This document shows positions 1-9,329 of a stretch of 64,000 nucleotides of DNA, piece after piece. Each line of letters starts with the position of its first letter. Position 1 is the first letter of the stretch. The stretch covers positions 1,798,001 to 1,862,000 of the forward strand of contig NZ_CP041660.1 in the NCBI RefSeq assembly GCF_007289895.1, written 5' to 3'. The notes beneath the pieces were generated by a model. That model saw nothing but the letters and a program-made list of their open reading frames with translations, was not told where the DNA came from and searched no databases. This stretch comes from Catenovulum sediminis (GTDB lineage: Bacteria > Pseudomonadota > Gammaproteobacteria > Enterobacterales > Alteromonadaceae). The translations under genes and the position numbers were made by a program.

Positions 1-444
1 TAGATTGGTAAATAGTCTTAAAGTTTCTAAACTTTCATCCGGTAAGACTTGCGCTTCGTCTAAAATTAAAACCAGTTGTTTGCCTTGTGCACATATTTGC
101 ATCAGCTTTTGTTGGATTTTTTGTGTTAGGTTAGCGCTTGAAATTTGACTACAGTCTAGCCCCAGCTCTTCTGCAACGGCGGTTTTGAGCTCTTCTGGTT
201 GCAGGTATGGGTTGGGAATATAAGCGGTTTGAAAATTCTCATCTAGCTCGTTCATTAACTTTCTGCACAGCAGTGTTTTACCCGTGCCCACTTCACCTGT
301 AATTTTGACGAATCCTTCACCCATTTTTAATGCGGTAATCAGGGTTTGCAGCGCTTCATGGTGGCTCGGCAGCCCCAGGAAAAACTGCGTATTCGGAGTC
401 AATGCAAAAGGTAATTCTTTTAAGCCAAAATGATACAGGTACAC
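1..444 (-). CDS. mshM: MSHA biogenesis AAA ATPase MshM (partial, N-terminal part)
   Basis: ExeA/MshM-type AAA ATPase of the MSHA pilus assembly machine, thought to act at the inner membrane with the secretin MshL. The visible 148 codons contain the Walker A loop (TGEVGTGKTLL) and Walker B (LVLILDEAQ); the C-terminal part lies beyond the left edge. I chose a GTG start at 444 (protein begins MYLYHFGLKELPFALTP, the usual start of this family) because GGAG lies about 7 nt upstream, overlapping the end of mshL, and the frame stays open to base 1. It is the last visible gene of the minus-strand msh operon, only 3 bp after mshL. Confidence 0.88.
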   Translation of the reverse strand, partial: MYLYHFGLKELPFALTPNTQFFLGLPSHHEALQTLITALKMGEGFVKITGEVGTGKTLLCRKLMNELDENFQTAYIPNPYLQPEELKTAVAEELGLDCSQISSANLTQKIQQKLMQICAQGKQLVLILDEAQVLPDESLETLRLFTNL

Positions 445-447
445 AAA

Positions 448-2091
448 TTACTCCGCGTTATACCATTGTTGCAATAGGTCTGAGGAACGCTGTAATTGCT
501 CTTGCCAAGTTCCTTCACCAACGACAGTGGGTTTAATCAAGATAATCAGCTCTTTTTTCTGCGTTTCTGATTTTTTTGATTTAAATAGTTCACCTACCCA
601 AGGGATGTCACCTAAGATGGGGGTTTGTGAATCTAGATCGCGTGTGACTGTTTGCATCAAACCACCAATCACGACTATTTCACCTGACTGTGCTTTTATT
701 ATGGTATCGGATTCGCGCACGTTACTTTGCGCCAGTGGTAAGGTAAAGTTTTGCTGATCAAGGGTCACCACTTTAATTTGTTCACTGGTATCTATAACCG
801 AAGGATGAACATGCAAGATCACCCCGCCGTCAGCATCTATCTGAGGCGTCACATCTAACGCTATCCCGCTGAAAAAGGGTTCTAATTCAATATTGGGTGT
901 TGAAGTAGTTGCTGTGCCAGTCACTGTAGTGGTAGAAACATCGGTGACATAATATTCATCGGTACCTACTTTGATGACCGCTTTTTGATTGTTAGAGGCG
1001 GTCAATCTAGGGCTGGACAACACTTGTACATTACCTTGCGTTTCTAGCAAGTTAATGAGACCGGAGAAGTCACCATTATCAAAAGTTACACGAGTGACAC
1101 CGCCTAAAACATTGCTAATGGTATCGCCTAGCGTCGCGCCAGTTCTGACTGAACCGATACTGGTAGAATCTATTGAACCTAATACACTGCGCCATTCAAT
1201 GCCTTGTTGGTAATTGTCATTTAAGCTTACTTCAATCACTTTAGCTTCTAAGATCACTTGCCGTTGCATCTGTTGCTGTGTGGCGGCTAAAAATTCGCGT
1301 ACACTTCTGATTTCATCTGGAAACGCTCGTACTGTCACTAAACCCGCTTGTGGATTGACAATTATACTGCGCCCGTCTTGGCTATCGAGCAAACTTTTAA
1401 GTGCATCTTTTAGCTCTTGCCAAAAATCGTTTTGACTACTAGATACAATACTAGTGCCATTGCCACCTTGGTTCCCTTGCATACCGGAACCGCTATTGCT
1501 TTGCCCATTCTGTGCGCCGGACAACCCTAAATTTGAGTTGTTTGAACCACTGCCATTGTTATTGCTGTTATTTGATGAGTTGCTGACACCGCCTGATGTA
1601 ATGGATGTGAACGATGCGCCATTACGTTGCATGGCTAAATAATTTACCGCTATGGTTTCTGTGCGCATACCCGCCGGATAAATTTGTAATAATCGCCCTT
1701 TCAATTTGATATCGTAACCATATATGTCACTGACAACTTCAATGACCTCGGCTAAAGTAACGCCTTTTAAAGACAAAGTTAAAGTACCACTAACGGAAGG
1801 ATGAACCACAAGGTTTAAAGGCGTGTCACTGACTAAGTTTCTAAAAAAAGGTTCAACCGCAACATCTTGCGCTTCTATGTCATATCGTTTTTCATTTTGT
1901 AGTGGCTGCGGTGCAATTTGTCTCAGTTGAGGGGTTAGATCTGCAAAGACTTGCGCAGGGATTGGCGTTTTACCGTCCGTTTTGCTTGGCTCATTTTTTA
2001 ACGCTTCTTTAATATCACTATTTAAGCTGGCGTTTTGGCAAGCTTGCAGCAGAAATATTGCTAACAAAAATGTGAGTTGTCTGTTTATCAT
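448..2091 (-). CDS. mshL: MSHA pilus secretin MshL
   Basis: Outer-membrane secretin of the mannose-sensitive haemagglutinin type IV pilus, through which the pilus is extruded. It begins with a lipoprotein-type signal (lipobox LLQAC, Cys18), followed by an STN/N0-like segment (about residues 70-140, VVHPSVSGTLTLSLKGVTL), a Ser/Asn/Gly-rich linker (about 165-220), an N1-type domain and the C-terminal secretin domain ending in GEIVVIGGL and PILGDIPWVGELF motifs. Length 547 aa is normal for MshL. Its ATG overlaps the end of mshK by one base, so the genes are translationally coupled. The poly-Ser/Asn linker is longer and simpler than usual, which is probably neutral. Confidence 0.93.
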   Translation of the reverse strand: MINRQLTFLLAIFLLQACQNASLNSDIKEALKNEPSKTDGKTPIPAQVFADLTPQLRQIAPQPLQNEKRYDIEAQDVAVEPFFRNLVSDTPLNLVVHPSVSGTLTLSLKGVTLAEVIEVVSDIYGYDIKLKGRLLQIYPAGMRTETIAVNYLAMQRNGASFTSITSGGVSNSSNNSNNNGSGSNNSNLGLSGAQNGQSNSGSGMQGNQGGNGTSIVSSSQNDFWQELKDALKSLLDSQDGRSIIVNPQAGLVTVRAFPDEIRSVREFLAATQQQMQRQVILEAKVIEVSLNDNYQQGIEWRSVLGSIDSTSIGSVRTGATLGDTISNVLGGVTRVTFDNGDFSGLINLLETQGNVQVLSSPRLTASNNQKAVIKVGTDEYYVTDVSTTTVTGTATTSTPNIELEPFFSGIALDVTPQIDADGGVILHVHPSVIDTSEQIKVVTLDQQNFTLPLAQSNVRESDTIIKAQSGEIVVIGGLMQTVTRDLDSQTPILGDIPWVGELFKSKKSETQKKELIILIKPTVVGEGTWQEQLQRSSDLLQQWYNAE

Positions 2092-2459
2092 TATGACTCG
2101 CGCTTTTGGCTGTTATTGGGTTCAGTTTTTATTTTCACAGACCGTAATTGTAATTTTTTTGTTTGTCCACTCTGATTGAGTATAACCCCATCTTGGCTTA
2201 TTTTAACTAATTGTGTGCTCGAATTAAGCCACTGTTTTTCAGTATAGATTTTATTATTGATGATTGCTGTGTATTTATTCCCCATATAGGATATTGCTTG
2301 CAGCTTGAATTCAGCGGTTTTTGTAGGTGTTTTATATGTGCTAGCTGAACTGTTAAGGACACTGAAATCCGGCAATGTGGGGTCGTTTATGGCACAGCAT
2401 TGAAAGCTGAATAAAAACAGAAGCATAGATAATAAAGGATAGTTTTTATTTGCAATCAT
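2091..2459 (-). CDS. mshK: MSHA biogenesis protein MshK (PilP-like)
   Basis: Small exported protein of the MSHA system corresponding in position and size (122 aa) to MshK, the PilP-like periplasmic factor that links the inner-membrane assembly proteins to the secretin. An N-terminal hydrophobic signal (MLLFLFSFQCCA) is visible, followed by NDPTLPDF and a short HR-domain-like beta segment (LQAISYMGNKYTAIINNKIY). It overlaps mshJ by 4 bp and mshL by 1 bp, so assignment rests on both sequence character and synteny; sequence alone would be only suggestive. Confidence 0.85.
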   Translation of the reverse strand: MIANKNYPLLSMLLFLFSFQCCAINDPTLPDFSVLNSSASTYKTPTKTAEFKLQAISYMGNKYTAIINNKIYTEKQWLNSSTQLVKISQDGVILNQSGQTKKLQLRSVKIKTEPNNSQKRES

Positions 2460-3100
2460 ACGCCCATTATCCCTTCACTTAAACTCAGTGTAATAATTTC
2501 GACAGATAGTTGGCCTTTTGGGTATTGTATTACTTTGTATTCAAAGTTGTTCCAATTCACCTGCCAAGGTAACGTTTCAACCTGTTTTAAAAACTGATAT
2601 AGATCTTGATAACGACCTTCTAGTTTAATTTTTAAAACTTGCTGATATAAGTCTGCTTGTTCATTGTCGTCAGATAACAGGTTTTTAGCGGGCAGTGACT
2701 TCAAACTGAGTAATTTTACGCCTTTGGTTTGACTGAGCATATCTTGTAACAAGGCCGCCATTTGCTGCGCATCAACCAATTCTGCAGAAATTGCTTTCAA
2801 TTCTTTGTCTAGTTCAGTTAAGCGTTTTTTTAATGTATCAACTTGTTGTTTTAACGGTAAGTTTACATCAACTTTTAATGCACCTTGCAAGCTGTCTGAG
2901 GTTTCAGTTAACGTCGTAAATTGCTGTTGCAGCTGTGCTAATTGTTTCTGTTGCTCGCTATGGGCCGTCCAGCGTGGTTCAATGATCAGCATGATAAAAA
3001 CATAACAAATTAATAGGCTGCCGGATGCGAATATAATTATTTTTTCGCGTTTGGCGAGCCCGCTATATTTTTCTTGAATATTTAGCCACTGTTCTTTCAT
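2456..3100 (-). CDS. mshJ: MSHA biogenesis protein MshJ (PilO-like)
   Basis: Inner-membrane bitopic protein of 214 aa with the PilO/MshJ architecture: a short cytoplasmic N-terminus, one transmembrane helix (about residues 20-40, IIIFASGSLLICYVFIMLI), a long coiled-coil (about 50-115, rich in Gln/Leu/Lys) and a small C-terminal ferredoxin-like periplasmic domain (LKIKLEGRYQDLYQFLKQVE). It would pair with the PilN-like product of the preceding gene in the alignment subcomplex of the pilus machine. Start and stop overlap both neighbours by 4 bp, typical of this operon. Confidence 0.88.
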   Translation of the reverse strand: MKEQWLNIQEKYSGLAKREKIIIFASGSLLICYVFIMLIIEPRWTAHSEQQKQLAQLQQQFTTLTETSDSLQGALKVDVNLPLKQQVDTLKKRLTELDKELKAISAELVDAQQMAALLQDMLSQTKGVKLLSLKSLPAKNLLSDDNEQADLYQQVLKIKLEGRYQDLYQFLKQVETLPWQVNWNNFEYKVIQYPKGQLSVEIITLSLSEGIMGV

Positions 3101-3714
3101 GGTTGTTCACTAACTACTGTATCTTCGGTATTTTGGTTGGCGATTGCAAAGTGGGTATACAAGCCATTTTGTGAAGCGGTCATCGTTAAGTCTTTAAACT
3201 CTAAACCTGAAAAATATTTGGAGTGACTTAATTTTTGCAACCAATTCGGAATTTTAGCAACTTGATTCGCAGCGCCAGCTAATTTAATGGTTTGCTCAGT
3301 ATAAGTGATTTTTTCTAACCATAAGCCGGGTTGATACATGTTGGCTAAATCTGACATTAATAGCGAAAAGCCCGTCTGACTTTGCTGTTGTTGACGACCC
3401 TGTATCAATTCTTTTATTTGATTTTTGCCACTGATTTCGCGTATTAAATTTTGTATTGAGTTTTCTAGGTATGGGTCGGGTGCACGCGTGTTCAAGGCGT
3501 TTTCAAATTCATTCACTAAACTTTCTTTTTGTTTTATCGATAGATTGAGTTCTTGATATAATTTATCGGTTGTTTTTGCTTTCTCTGTTATCCAATAGCT
3601 CATACCGGCCATAATGGTAAACACCACTAACCAGACAGAAAGCGCATTATTGAGTGATAGTGGATCGGGTTTCGGTTTAAATTCTTCAAGGTAAAAATTG
3701 ATATTACGCTTCAT
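3097..3714 (-). CDS. PilN-like MSHA biogenesis protein (MshI2)
   Basis: PilN-domain inner-membrane protein, 205 aa. It starts MKRNINFYLEEFKPK, the conserved PilN opening that docks into the PilM-like MshI, has one transmembrane helix (about 25-45), a coiled-coil region, and a C-terminal periplasmic domain with the characteristic LLMSDLANMYQPGLWLEKI segment. Located between mshI and mshJ, overlapping mshI by 11 bp and mshJ by 4 bp. In Vibrio annotations this gene is usually called mshI2 or MshI1; naming is inconsistent, hence no symbol. Confidence 0.87.
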   Translation of the reverse strand: MKRNINFYLEEFKPKPDPLSLNNALSVWLVVFTIMAGMSYWITEKAKTTDKLYQELNLSIKQKESLVNEFENALNTRAPDPYLENSIQNLIREISGKNQIKELIQGRQQQQSQTGFSLLMSDLANMYQPGLWLEKITYTEQTIKLAGAANQVAKIPNWLQKLSHSKYFSGLEFKDLTMTASQNGLYTHFAIANQNTEDTVVSEQP

Positions 3715-4726
3715 GGAGCTTTTCTCCTTGTCGCGGCGTCAATTCATTTTGTTCGATAGTATGCAGTAATTCCTGCACCGCACCAATTGCCGGAAAATAC
3801 CCCTGATTATCTGAATCTTCGGGCAATTCGTCCGCCAGTCTGTTTTTTAGCGGCAGTACGGGTAAGCTGAAATTTTCACCTATTTTATCAATTAATAAAG
3901 CTTGATGTGGGGATTGCACAGCTACATAAATACGCTTTACTGGCGGTTGATGTAATTGACTTTCAAAATAGTCTAATGAGCGTTGAATTTCTAAGCTTAA
4001 TCCATCCGCTGCGCCATGAGAAATCTCCAGTTCTGCGAATGTATCTAATTTTAGGTATCCGCGAATACGACGGAAAAAATAGATTTGTCCGTCTTTGACA
4101 ATTTGCATTAATAACTCTTCTTTTGGCTGATGCACAACCAGCATAGAGGCATCATGGTCTTCTCTAAACAAGTCTAAATAAGCTAATTCATCAACGGTTA
4201 TACGCTGTAATTCATTGCACTTGGGTAATGTGAGTTTTAATAAGTCTTGGATAAAAGTGCGATTAGCGGCAATTAGGTTTACCTTTTTTTGCCCACTGGG
4301 CTGAACTGGAATATCAAAATATTCGACGACTATGTCTTCCAGATTGCCACTGACATACTCAACTGCTGAATAGCGCAGTGCATTTAGCAGCTCTTGCTCT
4401 TCAACCTCGGGTCTGTCGACTATTAGCATCTGGTATTCTGAGCCGGGTAAAACAATATTTAATCGTGCACTTGCTAAATACTCATTATCTAAAATGGCTT
4501 TAATGCTTTCGTTCCAACTGTGTTCTTCTTGTTTTTCTAGGCTTTTTGCATAAATAGGTTTCTTTTCGCCGTTTTGATAAATGAGCAAATACAAGGCATG
4601 GGTTGCCATCATTAAAGAAGCTTGATATTTACTCTCTTTTTTTCTTGTAATTTTACTTAATAATTTTTGTATTGGGTTTAACATAGGCTTATATAACGAG
4701 ATAATGGTGGCGCTTTTGTTAAACAC
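3704..4726 (-). CDS. mshI: MSHA biogenesis protein MshI (PilM-like)
   Basis: Cytoplasmic actin-like PilM homologue, 340 aa, which binds the N-terminus of the PilN-like protein and organises the inner-membrane platform. The sequence lacks a signal peptide or membrane helix and contains the family segments LNIVLPGSEYQMLIVDRPEV, NLIAANRTFIQDL and LEIQRSLDYFESQLHQPPV. It is the first gene of the visible minus-strand msh transcript; upstream is a 112-bp gap shared with the divergent PLP-enzyme gene, so an msh promoter probably lies at 4727-4838, although I see no strong sigma-70 boxes. Confidence 0.88.
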   Translation of the reverse strand: MFNKSATIISLYKPMLNPIQKLLSKITRKKESKYQASLMMATHALYLLIYQNGEKKPIYAKSLEKQEEHSWNESIKAILDNEYLASARLNIVLPGSEYQMLIVDRPEVEEQELLNALRYSAVEYVSGNLEDIVVEYFDIPVQPSGQKKVNLIAANRTFIQDLLKLTLPKCNELQRITVDELAYLDLFREDHDASMLVVHQPKEELLMQIVKDGQIYFFRRIRGYLKLDTFAELEISHGAADGLSLEIQRSLDYFESQLHQPPVKRIYVAVQSPHQALLIDKIGENFSLPVLPLKNRLADELPEDSDNQGYFPAIGAVQELLHTIEQNELTPRQGEKLHEA

Positions 4727-4838
4727 CGAGCAAAGCTAGCCCTCCGCTGACTTTGAACAACATTTGGTGCAATAAAAACAGTAAGTTGCCGTTAATTATC
4801 GACTACTATAGCTATTTTGCCAATAAAAAATCCATATC

Positions 4839-5786
4839 ATGCCATTAGAAAAGCTTGTTTTACCCAGCCCGCTACAAAAGTTAGATGATCAAAGGTTCGT
4901 TGAAAAATCTGTTGAGGTTTACCTAAAACGAGATGATTTAATTCATCCTGTGATTTCGGGCAATAAATGGCGCAAACTTAAATATTTTATTGCGCAGCAT
5001 GACAGCCATCTTGGTGTTTTGAGTTTTGGCGGGGCGTTCAGTAATCATCTGGTTGCATTGGCGTATGCTTGCAACCAGCGAGGTATCCCGAGTGTCGGTA
5101 TTGTTCGGGGGGAGCGCTCATCTGAGCAAAATAGCACGCTCTCGTATTGTCAAAAATTAGGTATGCAATTACATTTTGCCGATCGGCAAACGTATAAAAA
5201 GCGTAATCAAGTAGACTATTGGCGTGAATTACAGGCGGTTTATCCAAATTATGTAATTTTACCTGAAGGTGGTCGAACAAAAGAAGCGCTTTTAGGTGTT
5301 GGCGAAATAATAACTGAAGTGCCGCTTGAATTTACGCATATTGTCTGCCCTGTTGGTAGTGGCACGACTTTGGCAGGGTTGGCTGCCAAAGTGCAATATC
5401 ATCAACAGGTGATCGGCGTTGCAGCATTAGCAAAGGCGGATTACTTACGTGCGGAAGTTGAGCAATTACTGATGTTGCAAGATAAAGATAAAAATAATTG
5501 GCAGCTCATGACTGATTTTCATCTAGGTGGTTTTGCTAAATCTTCCCCCGATTTACTAAGCTATATTCAACGGTTTTATCAGCTTCATCAAGTAACGCTT
5601 GATCCCATATATACAGGGAAGATGTGTATGGCATTTGAAAAAATGTTGCTTGCGGACAAATTTCCACCGGGTAGCAAAATTATTTTACTACATACCGGTG
5701 GCTTGCAAGGTTGGCATGGTTTTAAACAAATGAAACGTGTTAATGATGATTATCTGGCATCAATAAATTGGCTTCCGGCGGATTAA
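4839..5786 (+). CDS. PLP-dependent ACC deaminase / D-cysteine desulfhydrase family enzyme
   Basis: Fold type II pyridoxal-phosphate enzyme of 315 aa. The PLP lysine is in VISGNKWRKLKYF (about Lys47), and further family motifs are LSFGGAFSNH, the phosphate-cup loop CPVGSGTTLAGL, and a C-terminal IILLHTGGLQG. These fit the 1-aminocyclopropane-1-carboxylate deaminase/D-cysteine desulfhydrase family; sequence alone does not separate ACC deaminase from desulfhydrase activity, and most chromosomal marine copies are more likely desulfhydrases. It sits on the opposite strand inside the msh/csrD region, divergent from mshI, and its last 47 bp overlap the 3' end of csrD. Confidence 0.85.
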   Translation: MPLEKLVLPSPLQKLDDQRFVEKSVEVYLKRDDLIHPVISGNKWRKLKYFIAQHDSHLGVLSFGGAFSNHLVALAYACNQRGIPSVGIVRGERSSEQNSTLSYCQKLGMQLHFADRQTYKKRNQVDYWRELQAVYPNYVILPEGGRTKEALLGVGEIITEVPLEFTHIVCPVGSGTTLAGLAAKVQYHQQVIGVAALAKADYLRAEVEQLLMLQDKDKNNWQLMTDFHLGGFAKSSPDLLSYIQRFYQLHQVTLDPIYTGKMCMAFEKMLLADKFPPGSKIILLHTGGLQGWHGFKQMKRVNDDYLASINWLPAD

Positions 5787-7656
5787 AAAACTCGCCTTGT
5801 GCACCGGACACATTAAGTCGCTTTAAGGTTTGCCATTCGGCTTCTGTTTCTAAGCCAAATGCGAAAATTTTAATGGAAGTCGAAGCGCAGGTTCCCTGCA
5901 GACTGCGAATAAAGAGTTGGTTTTCACTTTTGCTTTGAATGTTGCGAACGATGCTTGCATGTAATTTTAAATAAGATACTGGGTGCGCTTTTATATAATC
6001 GGAGCTAATCACGTATTGACCGACCTGATCAACTAAAATACGCACATTAATTTTGTCCAGTTGTTGTAAAAACAATGAAAGTTCGTCTGAATGGGATACC
6101 AGAATATGCTCAGTAATTTCAATTATCAGACGCTTCGCGTGCTCTGGCTGTTCAGCCAACTTCGCTAAAAACCAAGCTTTGAATTCTTTATCTGTAATTG
6201 AATCGGCACTTAAATTTACGCTGCAGGCGACCTGACTATTATTATCTTGCTCAAACAAGCGAAATAATTTACTGATAACTTGCTTATCTATTTGCTTAAC
6301 CAAACCGCATTTATGTGCCATTGGCATAAACAAACCCGCTTTTAATATTTTTCCGTCGTTGTCGCGCATACGTACCAAAACTTCCTGATGGTGTGTTTGC
6401 CGGGGTTGAGTTTGCATCACTGATTGAAAGTACAATATTAGACCTTGTTGCATTAAGGTTTTTTCTATCAATGTACGCCACTGCAAAGAACCCATAGTCA
6501 TAGTTTTTGCCCGATCCGTTTCTTGGTACATAAACCAGTTTGAGCTGCCTTGTAACTGTGCAGAGCGCAGTGCCATATCCGCTTCTAGTAGTACTTGTGT
6601 CAGTTGATCACCACTTTTAAAGGTGGCGACACCGATATGATAAAAGCTATCAGGGTCTAACGGCGCGGGTACCCTAATGTGTGAGAGTGAGCGCAATAAG
6701 TGTTTACAGAGCTGTTCCAAATCTCGCAGCGGCACATTGGTCAGCAGAACAGCAAAATCATGTCTTGAATAGCGGGCGAAGATTGCATCTGGGAATCGTT
6801 TGAGGCTTTGTCCAACGATTTGGCTGAACTGGCCGATCAGTTCTTGTGCTGCAGTGGCGTCTTTTTCTTCTAGTCGTTCGAAATCGTTCAATCTAATGCC
6901 AATCACTGAACCTTGCTCAACTTGCTCTTCTATATTGAGCAGCGCTTCCAAACGGTTTTCAAAAAATACTCGATTGCCGATGCCCGTTTGTGGATCTAAA
7001 AAGGTTTGGACCCGAATAAATTTGTCTACTTTATTTTGTTCTTGCCTAGCTTGAGTTAGTTCATCAAGCAGGTTTTCAAGTATATCAAAAATGGTTTCAT
7101 TTTTAGGGTGTGACTCTGGTCTGCGTCCTTGATATAAGCGGCGAGCTTTGCGCTCTAGTGAAAAGACTCTTTGTTCTGTTTTGTGGCCAGCAAACCAAAC
7201 TGCGAGCATAGCAATTAACCAAAAGGAACATAATGCGCTGGTCAGCAAAATGATGTGTCGGCCACTAAGCACCAAATAACGGATTTGTACTGCTTGACCA
7301 TTAGACAATTGGTGTTTAGAACTCAGTCGAGTCCAGTTCAGCCAGACATTTGGCCGGATAGGGATATTTATCCCCGTATTGGGATAATAAATATCGATAA
7401 TGCCATTATGTTTTGCCAGTAAGCTGACGATGCTTTGTTGCTCAGTATTGTCGGCGGTATGGCTTAGGGTAAACAGCACTTGCTCTGCATGCTGCTCACT
7501 GATTTTAGCAATCGTATAACCCCAAACAGATACACTAAAAAGCACAAACCCGGTGATTGCGTAAGCGAGACGATGTTGCCAGGCGTGTAAAGTGCGGGCA
7601 AATGTTTTAAGAGGTAGTGTGGTCATCTTTTCCCTGATTTTTTGTACAAATGACAC
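5740..7656 (-). CDS. csrD: CsrD/MshH-family protein with degenerate GGDEF and EAL domains
   Basis: Membrane-anchored homologue of CsrD (MshH), which in E. coli targets CsrB/CsrC small RNAs for RNase E decay rather than making or degrading c-di-GMP. 638 aa: transmembrane helices at about 30-50 and 134-157 flank a short periplasmic domain; a GGDEF-like domain follows (about 215-375) whose signature is changed to SRHDF (297-301), then an EAL-like domain (about 395-630) whose EAL is EVL (425-427). Loss of both catalytic signatures supports CsrD rather than an active enzyme. Its position next to mshI matches Vibrio mshH. The C-terminus overlaps the convergent PLP-enzyme gene. Confidence 0.9.
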   Translation of the reverse strand: MSFVQKIREKMTTLPLKTFARTLHAWQHRLAYAITGFVLFSVSVWGYTIAKISEQHAEQVLFTLSHTADNTEQQSIVSLLAKHNGIIDIYYPNTGINIPIRPNVWLNWTRLSSKHQLSNGQAVQIRYLVLSGRHIILLTSALCSFWLIAMLAVWFAGHKTEQRVFSLERKARRLYQGRRPESHPKNETIFDILENLLDELTQARQEQNKVDKFIRVQTFLDPQTGIGNRVFFENRLEALLNIEEQVEQGSVIGIRLNDFERLEEKDATAAQELIGQFSQIVGQSLKRFPDAIFARYSRHDFAVLLTNVPLRDLEQLCKHLLRSLSHIRVPAPLDPDSFYHIGVATFKSGDQLTQVLLEADMALRSAQLQGSSNWFMYQETDRAKTMTMGSLQWRTLIEKTLMQQGLILYFQSVMQTQPRQTHHQEVLVRMRDNDGKILKAGLFMPMAHKCGLVKQIDKQVISKLFRLFEQDNNSQVACSVNLSADSITDKEFKAWFLAKLAEQPEHAKRLIIEITEHILVSHSDELSLFLQQLDKINVRILVDQVGQYVISSDYIKAHPVSYLKLHASIVRNIQSKSENQLFIRSLQGTCASTSIKIFAFGLETEAEWQTLKRLNVSGAQGEFFNPPEANLLMPDNHH

Positions 7657-7725
7657 TATTAATGTAGAAGAAAACGCCGAATAATCAAAATAGTTTGTGC
7701 CAGCAGGGGAGAGGACCAGCTGAAT

Positions 7726-7754
7726 CTCCCCTAGACATATGATGCATAGGGGAG
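7726..7754 (-). terminator. Inverted repeat after ilvA
   Basis: Perfect 8-bp stem (CTCCCCTA / TAGGGGAG) with a 13-nt loop, just downstream of the ilvA stop codon and before csrD. No T-tract follows on the minus strand, so it may be a processing or stalling hairpin rather than a full intrinsic terminator. Confidence 0.4.
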
Positions 7755-7765
7755 TGATTAGAATA

Positions 7766-9322
7766 TTAGCTTTTCAAGAAAAAACTATAAGCAGGGTTGC
7801 TTGTTTCGTCTTTGTATTGATAGCCAATCTGATCTAGATGTTGATAAAAATCATCCAATTCATTTTCGGGTACATCAAACCCGGCCAATACCATACCACT
7901 TGCCGCGCTATGGTTTCGGTAGTGAAACAAGGTGATGTTCCATTGCATGCCCAAAGTGTTCAGGAAGCTCATTAACGCACCTGGATACTCAGGAAATACA
8001 AAACTGAACAGTCTTTCGTTGGCTAAGTTTTGTACTCTGCCTCCGACCATGTGTCTGACATGAAGTTTAGCGACCTCATTGTCGGTTAAATCAAACCAGT
8101 CGATATTATGTTGATTTAACTCCGCTAACACTTCCTGCAATTCTGCTTCACTGCGACGCAGTTTTAAACCGACATAAATATGTGCGCTTTCTGTCGGCGC
8201 GTAACGATAGTTAAACTCGGTTATAGTGCGGCCACCTAAAATTTCGCAGAAGTTGCGGAATGCGCCTTTTTCTTCAGGAATCGTCGCGGCAATAATAGCT
8301 TCTTTTTTCTCACCCAGTTCTGCTCTTTCTGAAACATATCTGAGTGTATGAAAATTGATGTTTGCGCCACACAATATGCCGGCAATCTGTAGCTTTTTCT
8401 CAGGTTTATTAAGGTTAAGCCATTTTTTTATGCCCGCAACTGACAAGGCACCAGCAGGTTCAGCTATCGCTCGCGTATCGTCAAATGTGTCTTTAATGGC
8501 AGCACAAATTTCATCACTGGAGACAGTGATTACATCATCTACGTATTGCTGGCATAACCTAAAGGTTTCTTCACCAATAATACGGACGGCGACACCATCG
8601 GCAAATATGCCGACTTTATCTAATGGTTCTCGCTGACCGCTGTCCAGTGCTTTTTTAAGACAGGCGGACTCGTCTGACTCAACTGCAATAATTTTAACAT
8701 TAGGTTTTAACTGTTTTAGATAAACAGCAATGCCTGCAGCCAAACCGCCCCCACCAACAGCAACAAAGACCATGTCTAAATCGCGTTTAGCATCAAACAG
8801 CTCTTTGGCAATGGTACCTTGGCCGGCAATAACATCTTGATCATCGAAGGGCGGCACATAGGTATAACCGTTTTCTGCAGCCAGTTTTTGCGCATGTCCA
8901 CTGGCAACATCAAAGCTGCGACCAATTAATATGATATCAACCCATTCACCACCAAAATTTCGAACCGCATCTACTTTAATATCCGGCGTCGTTTCTGGCA
9001 TCACGATAGTTGCTTTAACTTGCATTTTATTGGCAGATAAAGCCACGCCTTGCGCATGGTTGCCTGCTGATGCGGTAATTACACCACGCTGTTTCGCATC
9101 GGCAGACAAGTTGGCAATTTTGTTGTAAGCACCACGCAGTTTAAATGATTTGACCGGTTGCTGGTCTTCTCGTTTAAGCCAAACGTCGTGTTGCAATCTG
9201 TCTGATAGCGACCCCATATAATTGAGGTCGGTATTTTTCGCGACATCATAAACAGGGGCGACCAATATTTTGCGCAGGTATTCCTGCGCACTTGGATGCT
9301 GAGCTGTTTTGTCTTCACTCAT
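7766..9322 (-). CDS. ilvA: Biosynthetic threonine ammonia-lyase IlvA
   Basis: PLP-dependent threonine deaminase converting threonine to 2-oxobutanoate, the committed step to isoleucine. 518 aa, the long biosynthetic form: N-terminal catalytic domain with PLP lysine in VKSFKLRGAYNKI (about Lys62), SAGNHAQGVA substrate loop and VGGGGLAAGIA phosphate-binding glycine loop, then two C-terminal ACT-like domains (about 330-515; VFPEYPGALMSFLNTLG) that mediate isoleucine inhibition and valine activation. Last gene of the ilvGMEDA operon, 7 bp after ilvD. E. coli-type gene order supports the call. Confidence 0.96.
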   Translation of the reverse strand: MSEDKTAQHPSAQEYLRKILVAPVYDVAKNTDLNYMGSLSDRLQHDVWLKREDQQPVKSFKLRGAYNKIANLSADAKQRGVITASAGNHAQGVALSANKMQVKATIVMPETTPDIKVDAVRNFGGEWVDIILIGRSFDVASGHAQKLAAENGYTYVPPFDDQDVIAGQGTIAKELFDAKRDLDMVFVAVGGGGLAAGIAVYLKQLKPNVKIIAVESDESACLKKALDSGQREPLDKVGIFADGVAVRIIGEETFRLCQQYVDDVITVSSDEICAAIKDTFDDTRAIAEPAGALSVAGIKKWLNLNKPEKKLQIAGILCGANINFHTLRYVSERAELGEKKEAIIAATIPEEKGAFRNFCEILGGRTITEFNYRYAPTESAHIYVGLKLRRSEAELQEVLAELNQHNIDWFDLTDNEVAKLHVRHMVGGRVQNLANERLFSFVFPEYPGALMSFLNTLGMQWNITLFHYRNHSAASGMVLAGFDVPENELDDFYQHLDQIGYQYKDETSNPAYSFFLKS

Positions 9323-9329
9323 AATTGAT

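Noticed and set aside
5038-5280. 80-codon minus-strand ORF within the PLP-enzyme gene
   Set aside because: Antisense to a clearly coding family member; no independent features.
5740-7656. Active c-di-GMP cyclase/phosphodiesterase reading of the GGDEF-EAL protein
   Set aside because: Both signatures are degenerate (SRHDF, EVL) and the location next to mshI fits CsrD.
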